A stretch of DNA of 64,000 nt from Neisseria musculi (GCF_014297595.2 NZ_CP060414.2:2542001-2606000); one strand, 5' to 3'. Numbered from the stretch's first letter, positions 27,743-38,850 are shown. Made by a program: numbers and translations. Notes: generated by a model from the letters alone, not told the origin.

Positions 27743-29332
27743 TTAAATAATGCCTTGGGTTTGGGTTTGTTGGGTGATTTGATCTTGGCTCACAGAAGCA
27801 TAGGATGTATCGATACCGTAGCTGTTGAGTACTTTATCGATAGCGGTGCTGTTCCATACGGTGCCGTCATCAAATTTAAACTCTTCGATGCGGTAGGCCG
27901 CACTTTCAAACCAATTGCTCACAGTTAACGAATCTTGACCGCCGGCTTTGATGGTTAAATCGTTGCCCGAGCGGGCAAAGCTTAAGTCGGAAATCTGGAG
28001 GCCTTGCCAAAATTCAAGTACATCATGGTTACACGGATCGGTATCGTAATCACAGATTACATCATGACCATAACCTTTATTGAACACATAGGTGTCGTTG
28101 CCGACGCCGCCTTCAAGATAGTCGTTGCCGGCACCGCCATCAAGCCAGTCGCCGCCGCCTTTGCCGATCAGACGGTCATCACCATCCATGCCGCGCAATT
28201 CATTATTGCCGCCGTTGCCGATAATTTCGTTGTTCAGGCTGTTACCGGTTCCGTTCAGATTGGCCGTACCCATCAGAATCAGGTTCTCAACATTATCCGG
28301 CAATTCGTAATCGATATAGGTGCGAACGGTGTCGGTGCCCTCGTTGGCATGCTCAACTACGCAATCTCCTTTCTGCTCAACCAGATATACATCATTGCCG
28401 AGACCTCCGTACATGATGTCGTTGCCTTCTCCGCCATTGAGGTAATCGTTGCCTGTGCCGCCGTAGAGCGTGTCGTTACCTGACTGGCCATACAGCGTAT
28501 CGCCGTTGTCATTTCCGTAGATGATGTCGTCTCCTGCACCGCCGTAGATCACATCTGCACCGGCATGACCGTAAATTTTATCAGCTTTATCAGTACCGTA
28601 AATGGTGTCTTTTTTCTCGGTACCGTGAATTTGGCCTATTTCGTTGGGTGTGCCTTTAATAATATTACCGGGATTTTTATCGATGCCGCCGAAACTGTTG
28701 TCGGGATTGGCATTGTTATCCTTGCAATCAATGCAGTCGTCTTTCGGCTTGGGCTCGGGTTTCGGCTCAGGCTTGGGCTCGGGTTTCGGCTCAGGCTTGG
28801 GCTCGGGTTTCGGCTCAGGCTTGGGCTCGGGTTTCGGCTCAGGCTTGGGCTCGGGTTTCGGCTCAGGCTTGGGCTCGGGTTTCGGCTCAGGCTTGGGCTC
28901 GGGTTTCGGCTCAGGCTTGGGCTCGGGTTTCGGCTCAGGCTTGGGCTCGGGTTTCGGCTCAGGCTTGGGCTCGGGTTTCGGCTCAGGCTTGGGCTCGGGT
29001 TTCGGCTCAGGCTTGGGTTCGGGTTTCGGCTCGGGTTTCGGATGAGGCTTAGGTTTCGGGAAAAGTTCGATAATCGGAGGTTTGGGTTTCGGGAAAAGTC
29101 CGATAATCGGAGGTTTGGGTTTCGGAACAAATCCGATAATCGGAGGTAGGGGTTTCGGAATAAATCCGATAATCGGGGGTAGGGGTTTCGGAACAAATCC
29201 GATAATCGGGGGGATAACAGGCGGGCAATACCAGTTACCGATTCCTTTATCCTTGCCGCCCCAGCCGTAGTGGCCCTTGCCGCCCCAGCCGTAGCTCTTG
29301 CCACCGCTGAAACCTTTGAATGAATGTGTCAT
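27743..29332 (-). CDS. RTX-repeat protein with Pro-rich (KPEP) stalk
   Basis: 529 residues from ATG 29332, chosen over an upstream frame extension because GAGGAGTG precedes it. Parts in order: a Gly/Lys/Trp-rich N-terminus ([18 protein letters not shown]), about five copies of an 11-residue [15 protein letters not shown] repeat, a long (KPEP)n tract encoded by a 24-bp tandem repeat, then calcium-binding nonapeptides ([16 protein letters not shown]) and a RTX-associated C-terminal domain (FEFKFDDG-like: [11 protein letters not shown]) with a Gln/Thr-rich end. It looks like a type I-secreted surface protein with a rigid stalk. There is no secretion apparatus nearby. Confidence 0.8.
   Translation of the reverse strand: MTHSFKGFSGGKSYGWGGKGHYGWGGKDKGIGNWYCPPVIPPIIGFVPKPLPPIIGFIPKPLPPIIGFVPKPKPPIIGLFPKPKPPIIELFPKPKPHPKPEPKPEPKPEPKPEPKPEPKPEPKPEPKPEPKPEPKPEPKPEPKPEPKPEPKPEPKPEPKPEPKPEPKPEPKPEPKPEPKPEPKPEPKPEPKPEPKPKDDCIDCKDNNANPDNSFGGIDKNPGNIIKGTPNEIGQIHGTEKKDTIYGTDKADKIYGHAGADVIYGGAGDDIIYGNDNGDTLYGQSGNDTLYGGTGNDYLNGGEGNDIMYGGLGNDVYLVEQKGDCVVEHANEGTDTVRTYIDYELPDNVENLILMGTANLNGTGNSLNNEIIGNGGNNELRGMDGDDRLIGKGGGDWLDGGAGNDYLEGGVGNDTYVFNKGYGHDVICDYDTDPCNHDVLEFWQGLQISDLSFARSGNDLTIKAGGQDSLTVSNWFESAAYRIEEFKFDDGTVWNSTAIDKVLNSYGIDTSYASVSQDQITQQTQTQGII
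28746..29033 (-). repeat. 24-bp tandem repeat (11 perfect copies plus one variant)
   Basis: The unit encodes KPEPKPEP. Eleven identical copies span 28746-29009, and a twelfth with two changes ends at 29033. Perfect identity suggests recent expansion; the length is a multiple of three, so copy-number changes would keep the frame and only alter stalk length. Confidence 0.9.
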
Positions 29333-29560
29333 TGTGCACTCCTCATGCTGTTTCATGTTAAAAAACTGCCCGCACCAAACCGGTAAATTTGATACAGGCA
29401 ACTGCTAAGATCTGCACTTTTATTTTAGTTCAGGTTTAAATCAGGCGGTTACATTCCAATCGAGTGGCATTTATTTAGAATAAATGGCAATGTATTAACT
29501 TATTTGAGTATTATGATGTTTATTTTGTGGTGTTGGTGAGGGGGAGTGTACGGTTGAAAA

Positions 29561-30430
29561 TCAGGCGGTGTTTACAGGCTCCTCACGGCGCAGCAGGGTA
29601 ATGAGGCCGGTAATGCGTTGTTTCATTTCGCGACGGTCGACAATTTGGTCAATGGCACCTTTTTCAAGTAGAAATTCGGCGCGTTGGAAGCCTTCGGGCA
29701 GGGTTTCGCGCACGGTCTGTTCAATGACGCGGGGGCCGGCGAAGCCGATTAGGGCGTTGGGTTCGGCCATCACGATGTCGCCCAAAAAGGCGAAACTGGC
29801 GGATACGCCGCCCATAGTCGGGTCGGTAAGCACTGAGATAAAAGGCAGGTTTTTTTCGGAAAGCAGGTGCAGGACTGCGCTGGTTTTGGTCATCTGCATC
29901 AGTGAGTTGAGGCCTTCCTGCATACGCGCACCGCCGGATGCGGCCACACAGATGAAGGTGCAGCGATCGGCTGCGGCACGGCGCACGCCTTGTACAAAAC
30001 GTTCGCCTACCACCGAACCCATCGATCCGCCGATAAAGCGGAATTCAAAAGCGGCTGCAACAACGGGCAGGCCGTTCAGCGTGCCTTTCATAACCACCAA
30101 CGCATCGTTTTCGCCGGTGGATTTTCGGGCGGCGGTGAGCCGTTCGGGGTATTTTTTGCTGTCTTTGAATTTCAGTATATCAATGGGTTTGACGTTGGCA
30201 CCGATTTCTTCGCGACCGTTTTCATCTAAGAGAATGTTGAGGCGTTCGCGGGCGGAAAGGGCGTTGTGGTGGCTGCATTTCGGGCATACTTGCAGGTTTT
30301 GTTGCAGCTCGGTCGAATAAAGGGTTGCGGCACACGAAGGGCATTTGTGCCACAGGCCTTCGGGCACACTGGATTCGTTTTTGCCGGCACGCTTGATTTT
30401 CGGAGGGAGGATTTTGTCTAACCAGCTCAT
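29561..30430 (-). CDS. accD: Acetyl-CoA carboxylase carboxyltransferase subunit beta
   Basis: 289 residues; transfers CO2 from carboxybiotin to acetyl-CoA with AccA, the first step of fatty acid synthesis. The N-terminal zinc ribbon is formed by Cys30, Cys33, Cys49 and Cys52. The crotonase-fold body includes GSMGSVVGE and GGARMQEG. It follows trpA by 27 bp on the same strand and is probably co-transcribed with it. Confidence 0.97.
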   Translation of the reverse strand: MSWLDKILPPKIKRAGKNESSVPEGLWHKCPSCAATLYSTELQQNLQVCPKCSHHNALSARERLNILLDENGREEIGANVKPIDILKFKDSKKYPERLTAARKSTGENDALVVMKGTLNGLPVVAAAFEFRFIGGSMGSVVGERFVQGVRRAAADRCTFICVAASGGARMQEGLNSLMQMTKTSAVLHLLSEKNLPFISVLTDPTMGGVSASFAFLGDIVMAEPNALIGFAGPRVIEQTVRETLPEGFQRAEFLLEKGAIDQIVDRREMKQRITGLITLLRREEPVNTA

Positions 30431-30457
30431 GTTTGCTCCTTGGTTGGAAAGATTTTT

Positions 30458-31252
30458 TCAGACGGCCTGTGCAACGGCGTTTTTGAGTTGTTTCACCAAC
30501 GCGCCGACAGCTTCGGCTTCACGGCCGGCGTTGTTTTTGATTTCCTGAACAATGCGGCTGCCCACGATGACGGCATCGGCAACAGCGGCGGTTTTGCCGG
30601 CGTTTTCAGCATTGCTGATACCGAAGCCTACACCGATGGGCAGGTCGGTATATTTGCGTAAAATCTTGATTTTACGCGAAACAGCTTCGGTATCTAACTG
30701 TGCGGAGCCGGTTACGCCTTTGAGCGACACATAATATACGAAACCGCCGGCGAGCCTGCCGATGGCGGCCATGCGTGCTTCGCCGGTGGTGGGGGCGGCC
30801 AGAAAAATGCAGTCCAAGCCGTTTTGCCGCAGGGCGTGGTGCAGCGGGGCGATGGTTTCGATGGGCGAATCTACGGTTAATACGCCGTCAACGCCTGCTT
30901 CGGCGGCGGCACGGGCAAATTGGGCATAGCCCATTTTATGCACGGGGTTGAGATAGCCCATCAATACCACGGGGGTGGTCGGGTTGGTTTGGCGGAATCC
31001 GCGCACCACTTCCAACACGTCTTTCAACGAAACGCCTTGCGCCAAGGCGCGTTCGGCAGCACGCTGGATGGTGGGGCCGTCTGCCATCGGATCAGAAAAC
31101 GGCACGCCCAGTTCGATTAAATCGGCACCGTTGGCAACCATGCTGTGCATGATCGCGAGCGTGGTGCCGAGATCGGGGTCGCCGGCGGTGATATACGGAA
31201 TCAGGGCTTTGTTATTGCCCAACGCGTTAAAGGTTTGCTGGATTCTGCTCAT
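30458..31252 (-). CDS. trpA: Tryptophan synthase alpha chain
   Basis: 264 residues; cleaves indole-3-glycerol phosphate to indole. Active-site Glu in DLIELGVPFSDPMADGP and the Asp-containing GVDGVLTVDSP loop are visible, as is the phosphate-binding GVGFGISN. The stop codon lies at an uptake sequence. trpB is not adjacent in this window. Confidence 0.97.
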   Translation of the reverse strand: MSRIQQTFNALGNNKALIPYITAGDPDLGTTLAIMHSMVANGADLIELGVPFSDPMADGPTIQRAAERALAQGVSLKDVLEVVRGFRQTNPTTPVVLMGYLNPVHKMGYAQFARAAAEAGVDGVLTVDSPIETIAPLHHALRQNGLDCIFLAAPTTGEARMAAIGRLAGGFVYYVSLKGVTGSAQLDTEAVSRKIKILRKYTDLPIGVGFGISNAENAGKTAAVADAVIVGSRIVQEIKNNAGREAEAVGALVKQLKNAVAQAV

Positions 31253-31632
31253 GGTTCGGAATGCGGCAGCCCGGCTTTCAGACGGCCTGAAAATAAGGAA
31301 TCATAAAAAAACAAGTATAACATTGCTTTGATTTTGCCTGAACGATAATTTATCCGAATCTGCGCGCCGGGCAAAATGCAGGCAGCGCAGATTGTGCTTT
31401 CAATATTTCTTATTTTTCATTTGGTTGGGGAGTGTAGTCAGAAAGCGTTGCGGCGGTATTTTTGGTTAAAATCTGCATCTGCGGCGTTCAAAATGCTCGC
31501 AAGATGTTCAATCTTACTGCGCTTTTTGCCTGGCATCTGCGGATTTTTCCTCAAAAAACCGCTTCACAAGCATTCTGACTATACTCCCTAAGATGAAGAT
31601 GCCGGATTCGGGGCTGTTTTCGGGGGAGGCGG
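31253..31632. other. 380-bp spacer between trpD and trpA
   Basis: One uptake sequence near 31280; otherwise no gene seen. It separates trpD from trpA, so they may not form one operon. Confidence 0.55.
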
Positions 31633-32661
31633 TTATCCACCGTTTTGCGCGTAGGCGGCAAACTCGGCCTGCTTGGCTTTGGCTCTGCCCGAATCGATGG
31701 CTTCGGCAGCGGCCTGAATACCGCTTGCCAGCGAGTCGGCCACATTGCCCGCATACAGGCAGGCCGCTGCATTGAGCAGCACGATATCGCGCGCGGCTCC
31801 GGGCTCGCCGGCCAAAACGCGGTTCATCATGGCGAGCGATTCGGCACTGTTGCTGACACGTATGCTGTCGAGGTTGGGGTAGGTGGCCAGGCCGAATTGC
31901 CCGGGGGAAATATCGTATTCGCTGATGGTGCCGTGATGCAGCTCGGCCACACGGGTTGGGCCGGTAACGGTGATTTCGTCTAGGCCGTCGCTGCCGTGTA
32001 CCACTAAAACGTGTTGCGAGCCGAGTTGCTGCAACACGCGCGAGAGTATGCCGCACAAGTCGATGTGGAACACGCCGAGCAGTTGGTTGGGTGCGCCTGC
32101 GGGGTTGGTGAGGGGGCCTAAAATATTGAAAATGCTTCTGAAGCCGAGCGAGCGGCGCACAGGGGCGACATGGCGCATGGCGCTGTGGTGGTTGGGGGCA
32201 AACATAAAACCGATGCCGGTATGGTCGATGCTGCTGCCCACCTGAGCGGGCGTTTGGTTGAGGTTTACGCCCATTTCTTCCAGCACGTCTGCCGCGCCGC
32301 TGGATGACGACACCGAGCGGCCGCCGTGTTTGGCCACTTTTGCGCCGGCTGCGGCGGCTGCAAACATGGCGGTGGTGGAGATGTTGAAGGTTTGGGCACC
32401 ATCGCCGCCGGTGCCGACAATATCGACCAAATGGTCTGGGTCGCGCACGGGCACGGGGGTGGCAAACTCGCGCATCACGGCGGCGGCGGCGCTGATTTCG
32501 GACACGGTTTCCACTTTGATGCGCAGGCCGGTGAGAATGGCGGCCAGCTGCTCGGGCGGCACCTGCCCGCTCATAATCTGGCGCATCAGCGCGGTCATTT
32601 CGTCATAAAAAAGCTCGTTGTTGCCGATCAGGCGGGCGATGGCCTGCTGGGGGGTAATCAT
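31633..32661 (-). CDS. trpD: Anthranilate phosphoribosyltransferase
   Basis: 342 residues; attaches phosphoribosyl pyrophosphate to anthranilate. The PRPP-binding glycine loop [11 protein letters not shown] and the KHGGRSVSS segment are intact. The N-terminal helical bundle begins at ATG 32661. It is 387 bp downstream of trpG. Confidence 0.97.
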   Translation of the reverse strand: MITPQQAIARLIGNNELFYDEMTALMRQIMSGQVPPEQLAAILTGLRIKVETVSEISAAAAVMREFATPVPVRDPDHLVDIVGTGGDGAQTFNISTTAMFAAAAAGAKVAKHGGRSVSSSSGAADVLEEMGVNLNQTPAQVGSSIDHTGIGFMFAPNHHSAMRHVAPVRRSLGFRSIFNILGPLTNPAGAPNQLLGVFHIDLCGILSRVLQQLGSQHVLVVHGSDGLDEITVTGPTRVAELHHGTISEYDISPGQFGLATYPNLDSIRVSNSAESLAMMNRVLAGEPGAARDIVLLNAAACLYAGNVADSLASGIQAAAEAIDSGRAKAKQAEFAAYAQNGG

Positions 32662-33048
32662 GACACGTTTCCTTTATATCCGGGCTTTCAGACGGCCTTG
32701 TGTTTGCGCTCGAGCCGTCTGAAAAGGAGGGCGGGAGCCTGTGCAACTGCGGCGTATTGCTTTTTGCCGATAGCTTGCGCAATCACGGCGCAGGGCTTGC
32801 CGTTATTGTGTTCAGACGGCTTGATGCGGTGTTCGGGCCGTCTGAAAACGGGCGGCGGCACGGGCGCAAACGCAGTGCGCTGCTTTTCACCGCTCCGTCA
32901 GCTTTTCAGACGGCCTCTGCCTGCATCGGCGGCCGTGTGAAAATGGAAGCCGGGTTGGTTGCAAAAGCCCGTCTGCTGTGCGTGGAACAGTTGGCGACCT
33001 GCGCGCGGCAATGGTGTATTCCTTTTCTATTCAGCTTTTCAGACGGCC
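32662..33048. repeat. Cluster of uptake sequences between trpG and trpD
   Basis: Six exact cores (32687, 32714, 32811, 32837, 32905, 33038) in both orientations and a variant GCCGTGTGAA at 32932; another variant (33065) lies in the trpG end. No gene is seen. The repeats alternate with GC-rich filler, as if uptake-sequence-containing pieces had accumulated. Confidence 0.75.
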
Positions 33049-33645
33049 TTATGTTTGCGTTTCGGCCGTTTGAAAGCCTGCAAATTCTTTTAAAAAATTA
33101 TCCAGCATTTCATGCCCGTGTTCGGTGAGCAGGGCTTCGGGGTGGAACTGCACGCCCTCAACGGGCAGCGTTTTGTGGCGCACGCCCATGATTTCGCCGT
33201 CATCGGTCCAAGCGGTGATTTCCAAGCACTCGGGCAGGGTGGGGCGGTCGATAACGAGGCTGTGGTAGCGGGTGCAGGTTACGGGGTCGGGCAGGTTGCG
33301 GAACATTCCTTTGTTTAAATGATGCACGGGCGATACTTTGCCGTGCATCAGTGTTTTCGCGCGCACGATATTGCCGCCGAAGGCTTCGCCTATGGTTTGG
33401 TGGCCCAAGCAGATGCCCATCACCGGCAGCCGTCCTGCGAAATGCTGCATGGCAGCCACGGAAATGCCGGCTTCTTTGGGCGAGCAGGGGCCGGGGCCGA
33501 TAACCAGATACTGCGGGTTGAGCGCGGCAATTTCTTCGAGGGTGATGCTGTCGTTGCGGAACACTTCTACATCTTGGCCGAGTTCGGCGAAATACTGCAC
33601 GATGTTGTAGGTGAAGCTGTCGTAGTTGTCTATCATTAAAAGCAT
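33049..33645 (-). CDS. trpG: Anthranilate/aminodeoxychorismate synthase glutaminase subunit
   Basis: 198 residues; class I glutamine amidotransferase that supplies ammonia to the synthase partner. The triad is visible as Cys79 (GICLGHQ), His168 and Glu170 (FHPE). The protein could serve both tryptophan (TrpG) and folate (PabA) synthesis, a common sharing; trpD downstream favours trpG. The C-terminus is altered slightly by a variant uptake sequence. Confidence 0.9.
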   Translation of the reverse strand: MLLMIDNYDSFTYNIVQYFAELGQDVEVFRNDSITLEEIAALNPQYLVIGPGPCSPKEAGISVAAMQHFAGRLPVMGICLGHQTIGEAFGGNIVRAKTLMHGKVSPVHHLNKGMFRNLPDPVTCTRYHSLVIDRPTLPECLEITAWTDDGEIMGVRHKTLPVEGVQFHPEALLTEHGHEMLDNFLKEFAGFQTAETQT

Positions 33646-33767
33646 GGTGTTTCAGCCTGTTGTGGAGTGGGTATCCGTGCAAAGGATACGGTGTTGCCCG
33701 GCTCGGCGGAATCTGCTGCTGCTTTTATAAAGAGCCGTCTGAAACGGCCTGCCTGCCGGGGCGGTTT

Positions 33768-34625
33768 TCAGACGGCCTTCTCGTTGCGCTTGCCGAAACA
33801 GATAAAGCCGGCAATGCCCAACACAACCATGGGCAGGCTCAGCCATTGCCCCATCGATAAGCCCAACGTGAGCAGGCCGAGGTGGTCGTCGGGCTGGCGG
33901 GCAAACTCTGCGGTAAAGCGGAATACACCGTAGCCTGTTAGAAACACCATCGACACCTGTCCGACAGGGCGCGGTTTGCGGGCAAACAGCCACACGACAA
34001 CAAACAGGCAGATGCCTTCGAGCGCAAATTGGTATAACTGCGAGGGGTGGCGCGGCAGCATACCGTGTTGCGCGAGCCATTCTGCCCATTGCGGGTTGCG
34101 GGCGGCGGCTGCGGTATCTTCATAGGCGGCTTGCGGAAAGCCCATCGCCCAAAAAGCGTTGATGTCGGTGATGCGTCCCCACAGTTCGCCGTTGATAAAG
34201 TTGCCGATGCGTCCGCTGGCCAAGCCTAAAGGCACCAGCGGGGCAACGAAATCGGCCGTGCGCCAAAAGCCGGTTTTATATTTGCGGCCGAACAGCCACA
34301 TGGCAACCAACACGCCTAAAAAACCGCCGTGAAACGACATGCCGCCTTCCCACACTTTCACAATATCGGCGGGGTGTTCTATATAGTAGGAAAATTTGTA
34401 AAACAAAACATAGCCCAAACGACCGCCGAGAATCACGCCGAATACGCCCCAGGTGAGAAAATTGTCGAGCATCTCTTTGGTAAACACTTGGCCGCCCCGG
34501 TCGATGCGCCGCCTTCCCAGCCAGATAAACAGAACGAAGCCGACAATATAGCTGAGCGCATACCAGCGTACCGCCAACGGGCCGATGCTGATTAATTCGG
34601 GGCTGAACTGCGGGTGTATCATCAT
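33768..34625 (-). CDS. lgt: Prolipoprotein diacylglyceryl transferase
   Basis: 285 residues with seven membrane segments; adds diacylglycerol to the lipobox Cys of prolipoproteins (for example MetQ and LdcA here). Signature [14 protein letters not shown] with the essential Arg, and the HGGFLG loop with the conserved His, are present. The C-terminal end encodes KRNEKAV; its stop lies next to an uptake sequence. Confidence 0.97.
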   Translation of the reverse strand: MMIHPQFSPELISIGPLAVRWYALSYIVGFVLFIWLGRRRIDRGGQVFTKEMLDNFLTWGVFGVILGGRLGYVLFYKFSYYIEHPADIVKVWEGGMSFHGGFLGVLVAMWLFGRKYKTGFWRTADFVAPLVPLGLASGRIGNFINGELWGRITDINAFWAMGFPQAAYEDTAAAARNPQWAEWLAQHGMLPRHPSQLYQFALEGICLFVVVWLFARKPRPVGQVSMVFLTGYGVFRFTAEFARQPDDHLGLLTLGLSMGQWLSLPMVVLGIAGFICFGKRNEKAV

Positions 34626-35337
34626 AAGGGAATACCTGTTTTCGGGTGGGGTGGACGGTTATTATAGCAGAGGCCGTCTGAAAAGCAGGCGCGGCCTTGC
34701 GGCGGCGCTTCGGGCATGGCCTGCTCCGCCGGCTGCTGTCCGGCTCTGCGCTTTATGCCGGCCGGTTGGGTGCGATGATATGGTGAACCCGCTTCATTTG
34801 CGTTGCGGTGTTGCCGCGCATCAGTCTGCCTTTTCTTGAGCCTGCTTGCTTTTTAGCCCTCTCAAATAGAACGGTTTTGCAGGCCGCCCGATCGGCGCTT
34901 GAACCGGTTCCGTGCCGTTTGAACGGCCTGCGGTTTGCCTCCCGCTGCCGAAATAAAGCGAGCCTGCTGCCTGAGCGCACGCCGATACCAGAGTTTTGCC
35001 GCTTTGCGGCGGCACGGGCGAACCCCGCCGCATTCGGTGGGCACGCGCTTCGGCTGCCCGTTGCCGGCAACGGGTTTGTGGCGGAATATACTGTTGCGGC
35101 AGAGGGCGGACGGGTGGGTGCCAAGCCCGCACCGCCTGCACAAAGGGCAGGACACGCCCCGCAGTGCGGGCGGTTGCAGAGGGCATCTTTTCAAGCCTTA
35201 ACCGCTTCCAACCCGCCTTGACGCAAAGCGGCAGCTTGCGGTTAAATGCCGCAGCATCATCGGCCGCAGTATGCGGTATCCGTTGCTGCCGTTTCAGACG
35301 GCCTGTTCAGAAAAATATTTTGAGAAAGAGGTTTTTT
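34626..35337. other. 712-bp GC-rich stretch between divergent lgt and putP
   Basis: Several open frames exist on both strands because of the high GC content, but none has a recognisable protein or ribosome site. One uptake sequence is near 34673 and another near 35294. It presumably contains both promoters. Confidence 0.55.
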
Positions 35338-36834
35338 ATGGGTGCTTTTAATCCGATGTACGTTACCTTCGGCATCTATTTGGTTGCCGTGCTGCTGATT
35401 GGTTTGGCGGCGTATTTTTCCACCCGCAATTTTGACGACTATATTCTCGGCGGCCGCAGTTTGGGCAGCTTCGTTACCGCGATGTCGGCGGGTGCGTCCG
35501 ATATGTCGGGTTGGCTGCTGATGGGCCTGCCCGGCGCGATCTACGCCTCCGGTCTGAGCGAAGCGTGGATTGCCATCGGCCTGACCGTGGGCGCGTATTT
35601 CAACTGGCTTTTGGTGGCCGGCCGCCTACGCGTACACACCGAATACAACAACAACGCGCTCACGCTGCCTGATTATTTCTTTCACCGCTTCGGTGGGGGC
35701 GGCAGGGCGATGAAAGTGATTTCTGCTGCCATCATTTTGTTTTTCTTCACGATTTATTGCGCTTCGGGCATCGTGGCCGGTGCGCGGCTGTTTGAAAGCC
35801 TGTTTGACGTAACCTACACCCAGGCCATGTGGCTGGGCGCGGGCGCAACCATTGCCTACACCTTTATCGGCGGCTTTCTGGCTGTGAGCTGGACGGATAC
35901 CGTGCAGGCCACGCTGATGATTTTTGCCCTTATCATCACCCCGGTGATGGTGTATCTGGCTTTGGGCGGTGCCGATGAAATGAACGCCGCCATTCAGAGC
36001 GTGGCCGCCGCCACCGGCAAGGAATACGGCAGCCTGCTGGCCGGCACCACCCTGATGGGCATTGTTTCCACTGCCGCATGGGGCTTGGGCTATTTCGGCC
36101 AGCCGCACATTCTCGCGCGCTTTATGGCGGCCGAAAACGTGAAATCGCTGGTATCCGCCCGCCGCATCGGCATGACTTGGATGATTCTCTGCTTGGCGGG
36201 CGCGTGTGCCGTGGGCTATTTCGGCATTGCCTATTTCGGCGGCCACCCCGAACAGGCAGGCGAAATGGCAGGCAACAACGAACGCATCTTTATCGCGCTG
36301 ACCACCATTTTGTTCAATCCGTGGATTGCCGGCGTGATTCTTTCGGCCATTCTCGCTGCCGTGATGTCCACCTTGTCTTGCCAGCTGCTGGTGTGTTCGA
36401 GTGCCATCACCGAAGATTTTTATAAAGGCTTTCTTCGCCCCAACGCGCCGCAGCAGGAATTGGTGTGGATAGGCCGTATTATGGTGCTGGCCGTGGCCGT
36501 GATTGCCATCATCATCGCTGCCGACCCCGAGAGCAAAGTGCTGGGGCTGGTGTCTTACGCCTGGGCGGGCTTCGGCGCCGCGTTCGGCCCGGTGGTGATT
36601 TTGTCGGTGTTCTGGAAGCGCATGACCGCCGCCGGCGCGTTGGCGGGCATGATTGCCGGTGCCGTTACCGTGGTGGCTTGGAAGCCCTTAACCGGCAGCA
36701 GCCTTTATGAAATCGTGCCCGGCTTTATCGCCTGCTTCATTGCCATTGTGGCCGTATCGCTGATGGGCAGGGTTTCCAAAGAAGTGGAAAACAAATTTGA
36801 AGAAGCCGACAAGGCTTATCAGGCCGCGAAATAA
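35338..36834 (+). CDS. putP: Sodium/proline symporter PutP
   Basis: 498 residues, the normal size, with about 13 membrane segments. N-terminal DDYILGGRSLGSFVTAMSAG and ASDMSGWLLMGLPG (the Na+/proline site) match the solute:sodium symporter family PutP branch. The start is ATG 35338 with GAAAGAGG upstream; a longer in-frame extension runs into non-coding DNA. No putA in the window. Confidence 0.94.
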   Translation: MGAFNPMYVTFGIYLVAVLLIGLAAYFSTRNFDDYILGGRSLGSFVTAMSAGASDMSGWLLMGLPGAIYASGLSEAWIAIGLTVGAYFNWLLVAGRLRVHTEYNNNALTLPDYFFHRFGGGGRAMKVISAAIILFFFTIYCASGIVAGARLFESLFDVTYTQAMWLGAGATIAYTFIGGFLAVSWTDTVQATLMIFALIITPVMVYLALGGADEMNAAIQSVAAATGKEYGSLLAGTTLMGIVSTAAWGLGYFGQPHILARFMAAENVKSLVSARRIGMTWMILCLAGACAVGYFGIAYFGGHPEQAGEMAGNNERIFIALTTILFNPWIAGVILSAILAAVMSTLSCQLLVCSSAITEDFYKGFLRPNAPQQELVWIGRIMVLAVAVIAIIIAADPESKVLGLVSYAWAGFGAAFGPVVILSVFWKRMTAAGALAGMIAGAVTVVAWKPLTGSSLYEIVPGFIACFIAIVAVSLMGRVSKEVENKFEEADKAYQAAK

Positions 36835-36858
36835 CCATCAGGCTGAGAGATAACCGTC

Positions 36859-36888
36859 AGGCCGTCTGAAAGGTTTTTCAGACGGCCT
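36859..36888 (+). terminator. putP terminator (inverted uptake sequences)
   Basis: Cores at 36861-36870 and 36877-36886 form a stem with a T-rich loop. Confidence 0.8.
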
Positions 36889-36900
36889 TTTCTTGATAGA

Positions 36901-36935
36901 TTGCACCCCGCGCAAAGGGGTGCATTCTTATATTC
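36901..36935. repeat. TGCACCCC hairpin element, copy 2
   Basis: TGCACCCC (36902-36909) pairs with GGGGTGCA (36917-36924), then TTCTTATATTC. It is nearly identical to 22851-22885 and likewise follows uptake sequences. Confidence 0.65.
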
Positions 36936-37585
36936 GGATGCTTGGTGTCATCTGGGGTTTTACAGAATATTTTGCCGGGGGGATTCGGGCGGGAGTGCAT
37001 GGTTTCGATACGGCATAGGCAAGGCAACAGAGAAAGCATGAAACCGATTCTGTTACCGCTTGGGCGGCCGGTAAAACCGGCCTTTTTGCCGGGTGCGGCA
37101 CCGCGGTAACAAAATAAAGGGATGATCCAAAGGGCAGGAGTTCAGACGGCCTGAGGCCTTGGCAAAATTTATTCAGGCCGTCTGAAACATTCAACCACCA
37201 ATATTCAACCATTATTATGAGTTTGCAAGTCTGCTGCGCGGGAATGATGGAGCCTAAGCATTTTCAGACGGCTAAGGGTATTTTAGCCAAGGTTTCGGCC
37301 TGTTTGTTCAGACGGCCTTTCGGGCAATGCCGTAACAAGAATAAGCGTCTTGCCGCCTTGCACTGAACATGCAGAGAGCTTCCCCGTGTGCCGTTGGTTT
37401 TTTTGCGGGCCGGACGGTGCGGCGTTTTTCGGGAAGGTGGAAAACGGAATTGGTGGTGTGGAAACGGTGTGCATGATAAAACACCTCCAGTGTGTGCCAA
37501 AGGGGTTTCGCGTTTGCAGGAGATGCACTTACGCAAAGCCGTAGGATAAAGGCTCCGGTTTCGGCCGCGCGGCAGCTTTCTGATG
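36936..37585. other. 650-bp gene-free region
   Basis: Several uptake sequences (near 37140, 37175, 37310). A segment AACCGATTCTGTTACCGCTT (from 37042) resembles part of the element at 38700-38850. No gene. Confidence 0.5.
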
Positions 37586-38578
37586 CTAGGCCAGCGTGGC
37601 CACCAGCACGGCTTTGATGGTGTGCATACGGTTTTCGGCCTGATCGAACACCACCGATGCAGGGCCTTCAAACACCTCTTCGGTTACTTCCACGCCGTCC
37701 ATGCCGAAAGTTTGGCGGATATGGTTGCCGATTTCGGTTTCGCTGTTGTGAAATGCAGGCAGGCAGTGCATAAATTTTACATCGGGGTTGCCCGAGGCCG
37801 CCATCAGCGCGGCGTTCACCTGATAGGGTGCCAACAGTTCGATGCGCTCTTTCCACACGCTTTCGGGCTCGCCCATCGACACCCACACATCGGTGTGGAT
37901 ATAGTCCGCGCCCTTAACCGCCTCTTGGGGGTTTTCGGTTAAGAGCAGGCGCGCGCCGCTTTTCTCGGCGGTGGCGCGGGCTTTGGCAATCAATTGTTCA
38001 GACGGCCACAAATGGCGGGGTGCGCCGATGCGCACGTCCATGCCGAGAATGGCACCGCCCAACAGCAGCGAATTGCCCATGTTGTAGCGTGCATCGCCCA
38101 CATAGGCATAGATGGTTTGGCGCAGCGGCTTGCGGCAGTGTTCGCGCATGGTGAGCATATCGGCCAGAATCTGAGTGGGGTGGAACTCGTTGGTCAGGCC
38201 GTTATACACGGGCACGCCGGCATATTCGGCCAATTCTTCCACGATTTCCTGGCCGTAGCCCCGGTATTCGATAGCGTCATACATACGCCCCAACACGCGG
38301 GCGGTGTCTTTGATGCTTTCTTTGTGGCCGATCTGGCTGGCTGCCGGCTCGAGATAGGTAACGTTTGCGCCCTGGTCGTGGGCGGCCACTTCAAACGCGC
38401 AGCGGGTGCGGGTAGAGGTTTTTTCGAAAATCAGCGCGATATTTTTACCCGTCAGCCTGCGCTTTTCGCTGCCGTTTTTTTTGGCGGCTTTCAACTCGGC
38501 GGCAAGATCGAGCAGATATTCGATTTCTTCGGGGGTGTAATCCAACAGTTTCAGAAAATGGCGGTTTTTGAGGTTCAT
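37586..38578 (-). CDS. argF: Ornithine carbamoyltransferase, catabolic/anabolic type
   Basis: 330 residues; makes citrulline from ornithine and carbamoyl phosphate. The carbamoyl-phosphate loop STRTR is at 55-59, the ornithine-binding MHCLPAFH near residue 275, and EYRGYGQ is present. It is a lone arg gene here. The length and EYRGYGQE pattern fit the ArgF/ArcB group; anabolic use is assumed because no arc genes are adjacent. Confidence 0.95.
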   Translation of the reverse strand: MNLKNRHFLKLLDYTPEEIEYLLDLAAELKAAKKNGSEKRRLTGKNIALIFEKTSTRTRCAFEVAAHDQGANVTYLEPAASQIGHKESIKDTARVLGRMYDAIEYRGYGQEIVEELAEYAGVPVYNGLTNEFHPTQILADMLTMREHCRKPLRQTIYAYVGDARYNMGNSLLLGGAILGMDVRIGAPRHLWPSEQLIAKARATAEKSGARLLLTENPQEAVKGADYIHTDVWVSMGEPESVWKERIELLAPYQVNAALMAASGNPDVKFMHCLPAFHNSETEIGNHIRQTFGMDGVEVTEEVFEGPASVVFDQAENRMHTIKAVLVATLA

Positions 38579-38699
38579 GGTGGTTGCTTTCTTGGTGGGT
38601 TTCAGACGGCCTTCTGAACGACAACGGTTTGCTTGGGATAGTAATGGATTTCTGCCGTTCCTACAAACCGTTGCGCAACGGTTTTTGATGGAAATTCAA

Positions 38700-38850
38700 T
38701 AGTGGCTGAAATTTAACACGGACAAGGCGACGAAGCCGCAGACAGTACAGGTAGTACGGAACCGATTCTGTTGCCGCTTCAGCGGCTTACAAAATCGTTC
38801 TCTTTGAGCTAAGGCGAGGCAACGCTGTACATGTTAAATCTAAGCCACTA
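38700..38850. repeat. 151-bp miniature inverted-repeat element
   Basis: Terminal arms TAGTGGCTGAAATTTAA (38700-38716) and the complement of TAGTGGCTTAGATTTAA (38834-38850) match at 15 of 17 positions. The interior has GACAAGGCGACGAAGCCGCA, familiar as the dispersed neisserial intergenic repeat, and CTAAGGCGAGGCAACGC. No coding capacity. Confidence 0.75.

Noticed and set aside
28746..29033. CRISPR array
   Set aside because: Tandem repeats are contiguous, coding, and have no spacers.
34626..35337. Long overlapping GC-rich open frames on both strands
   Set aside because: Composition-driven frames in a promoter gap; no ribosome site and no recognisable protein.
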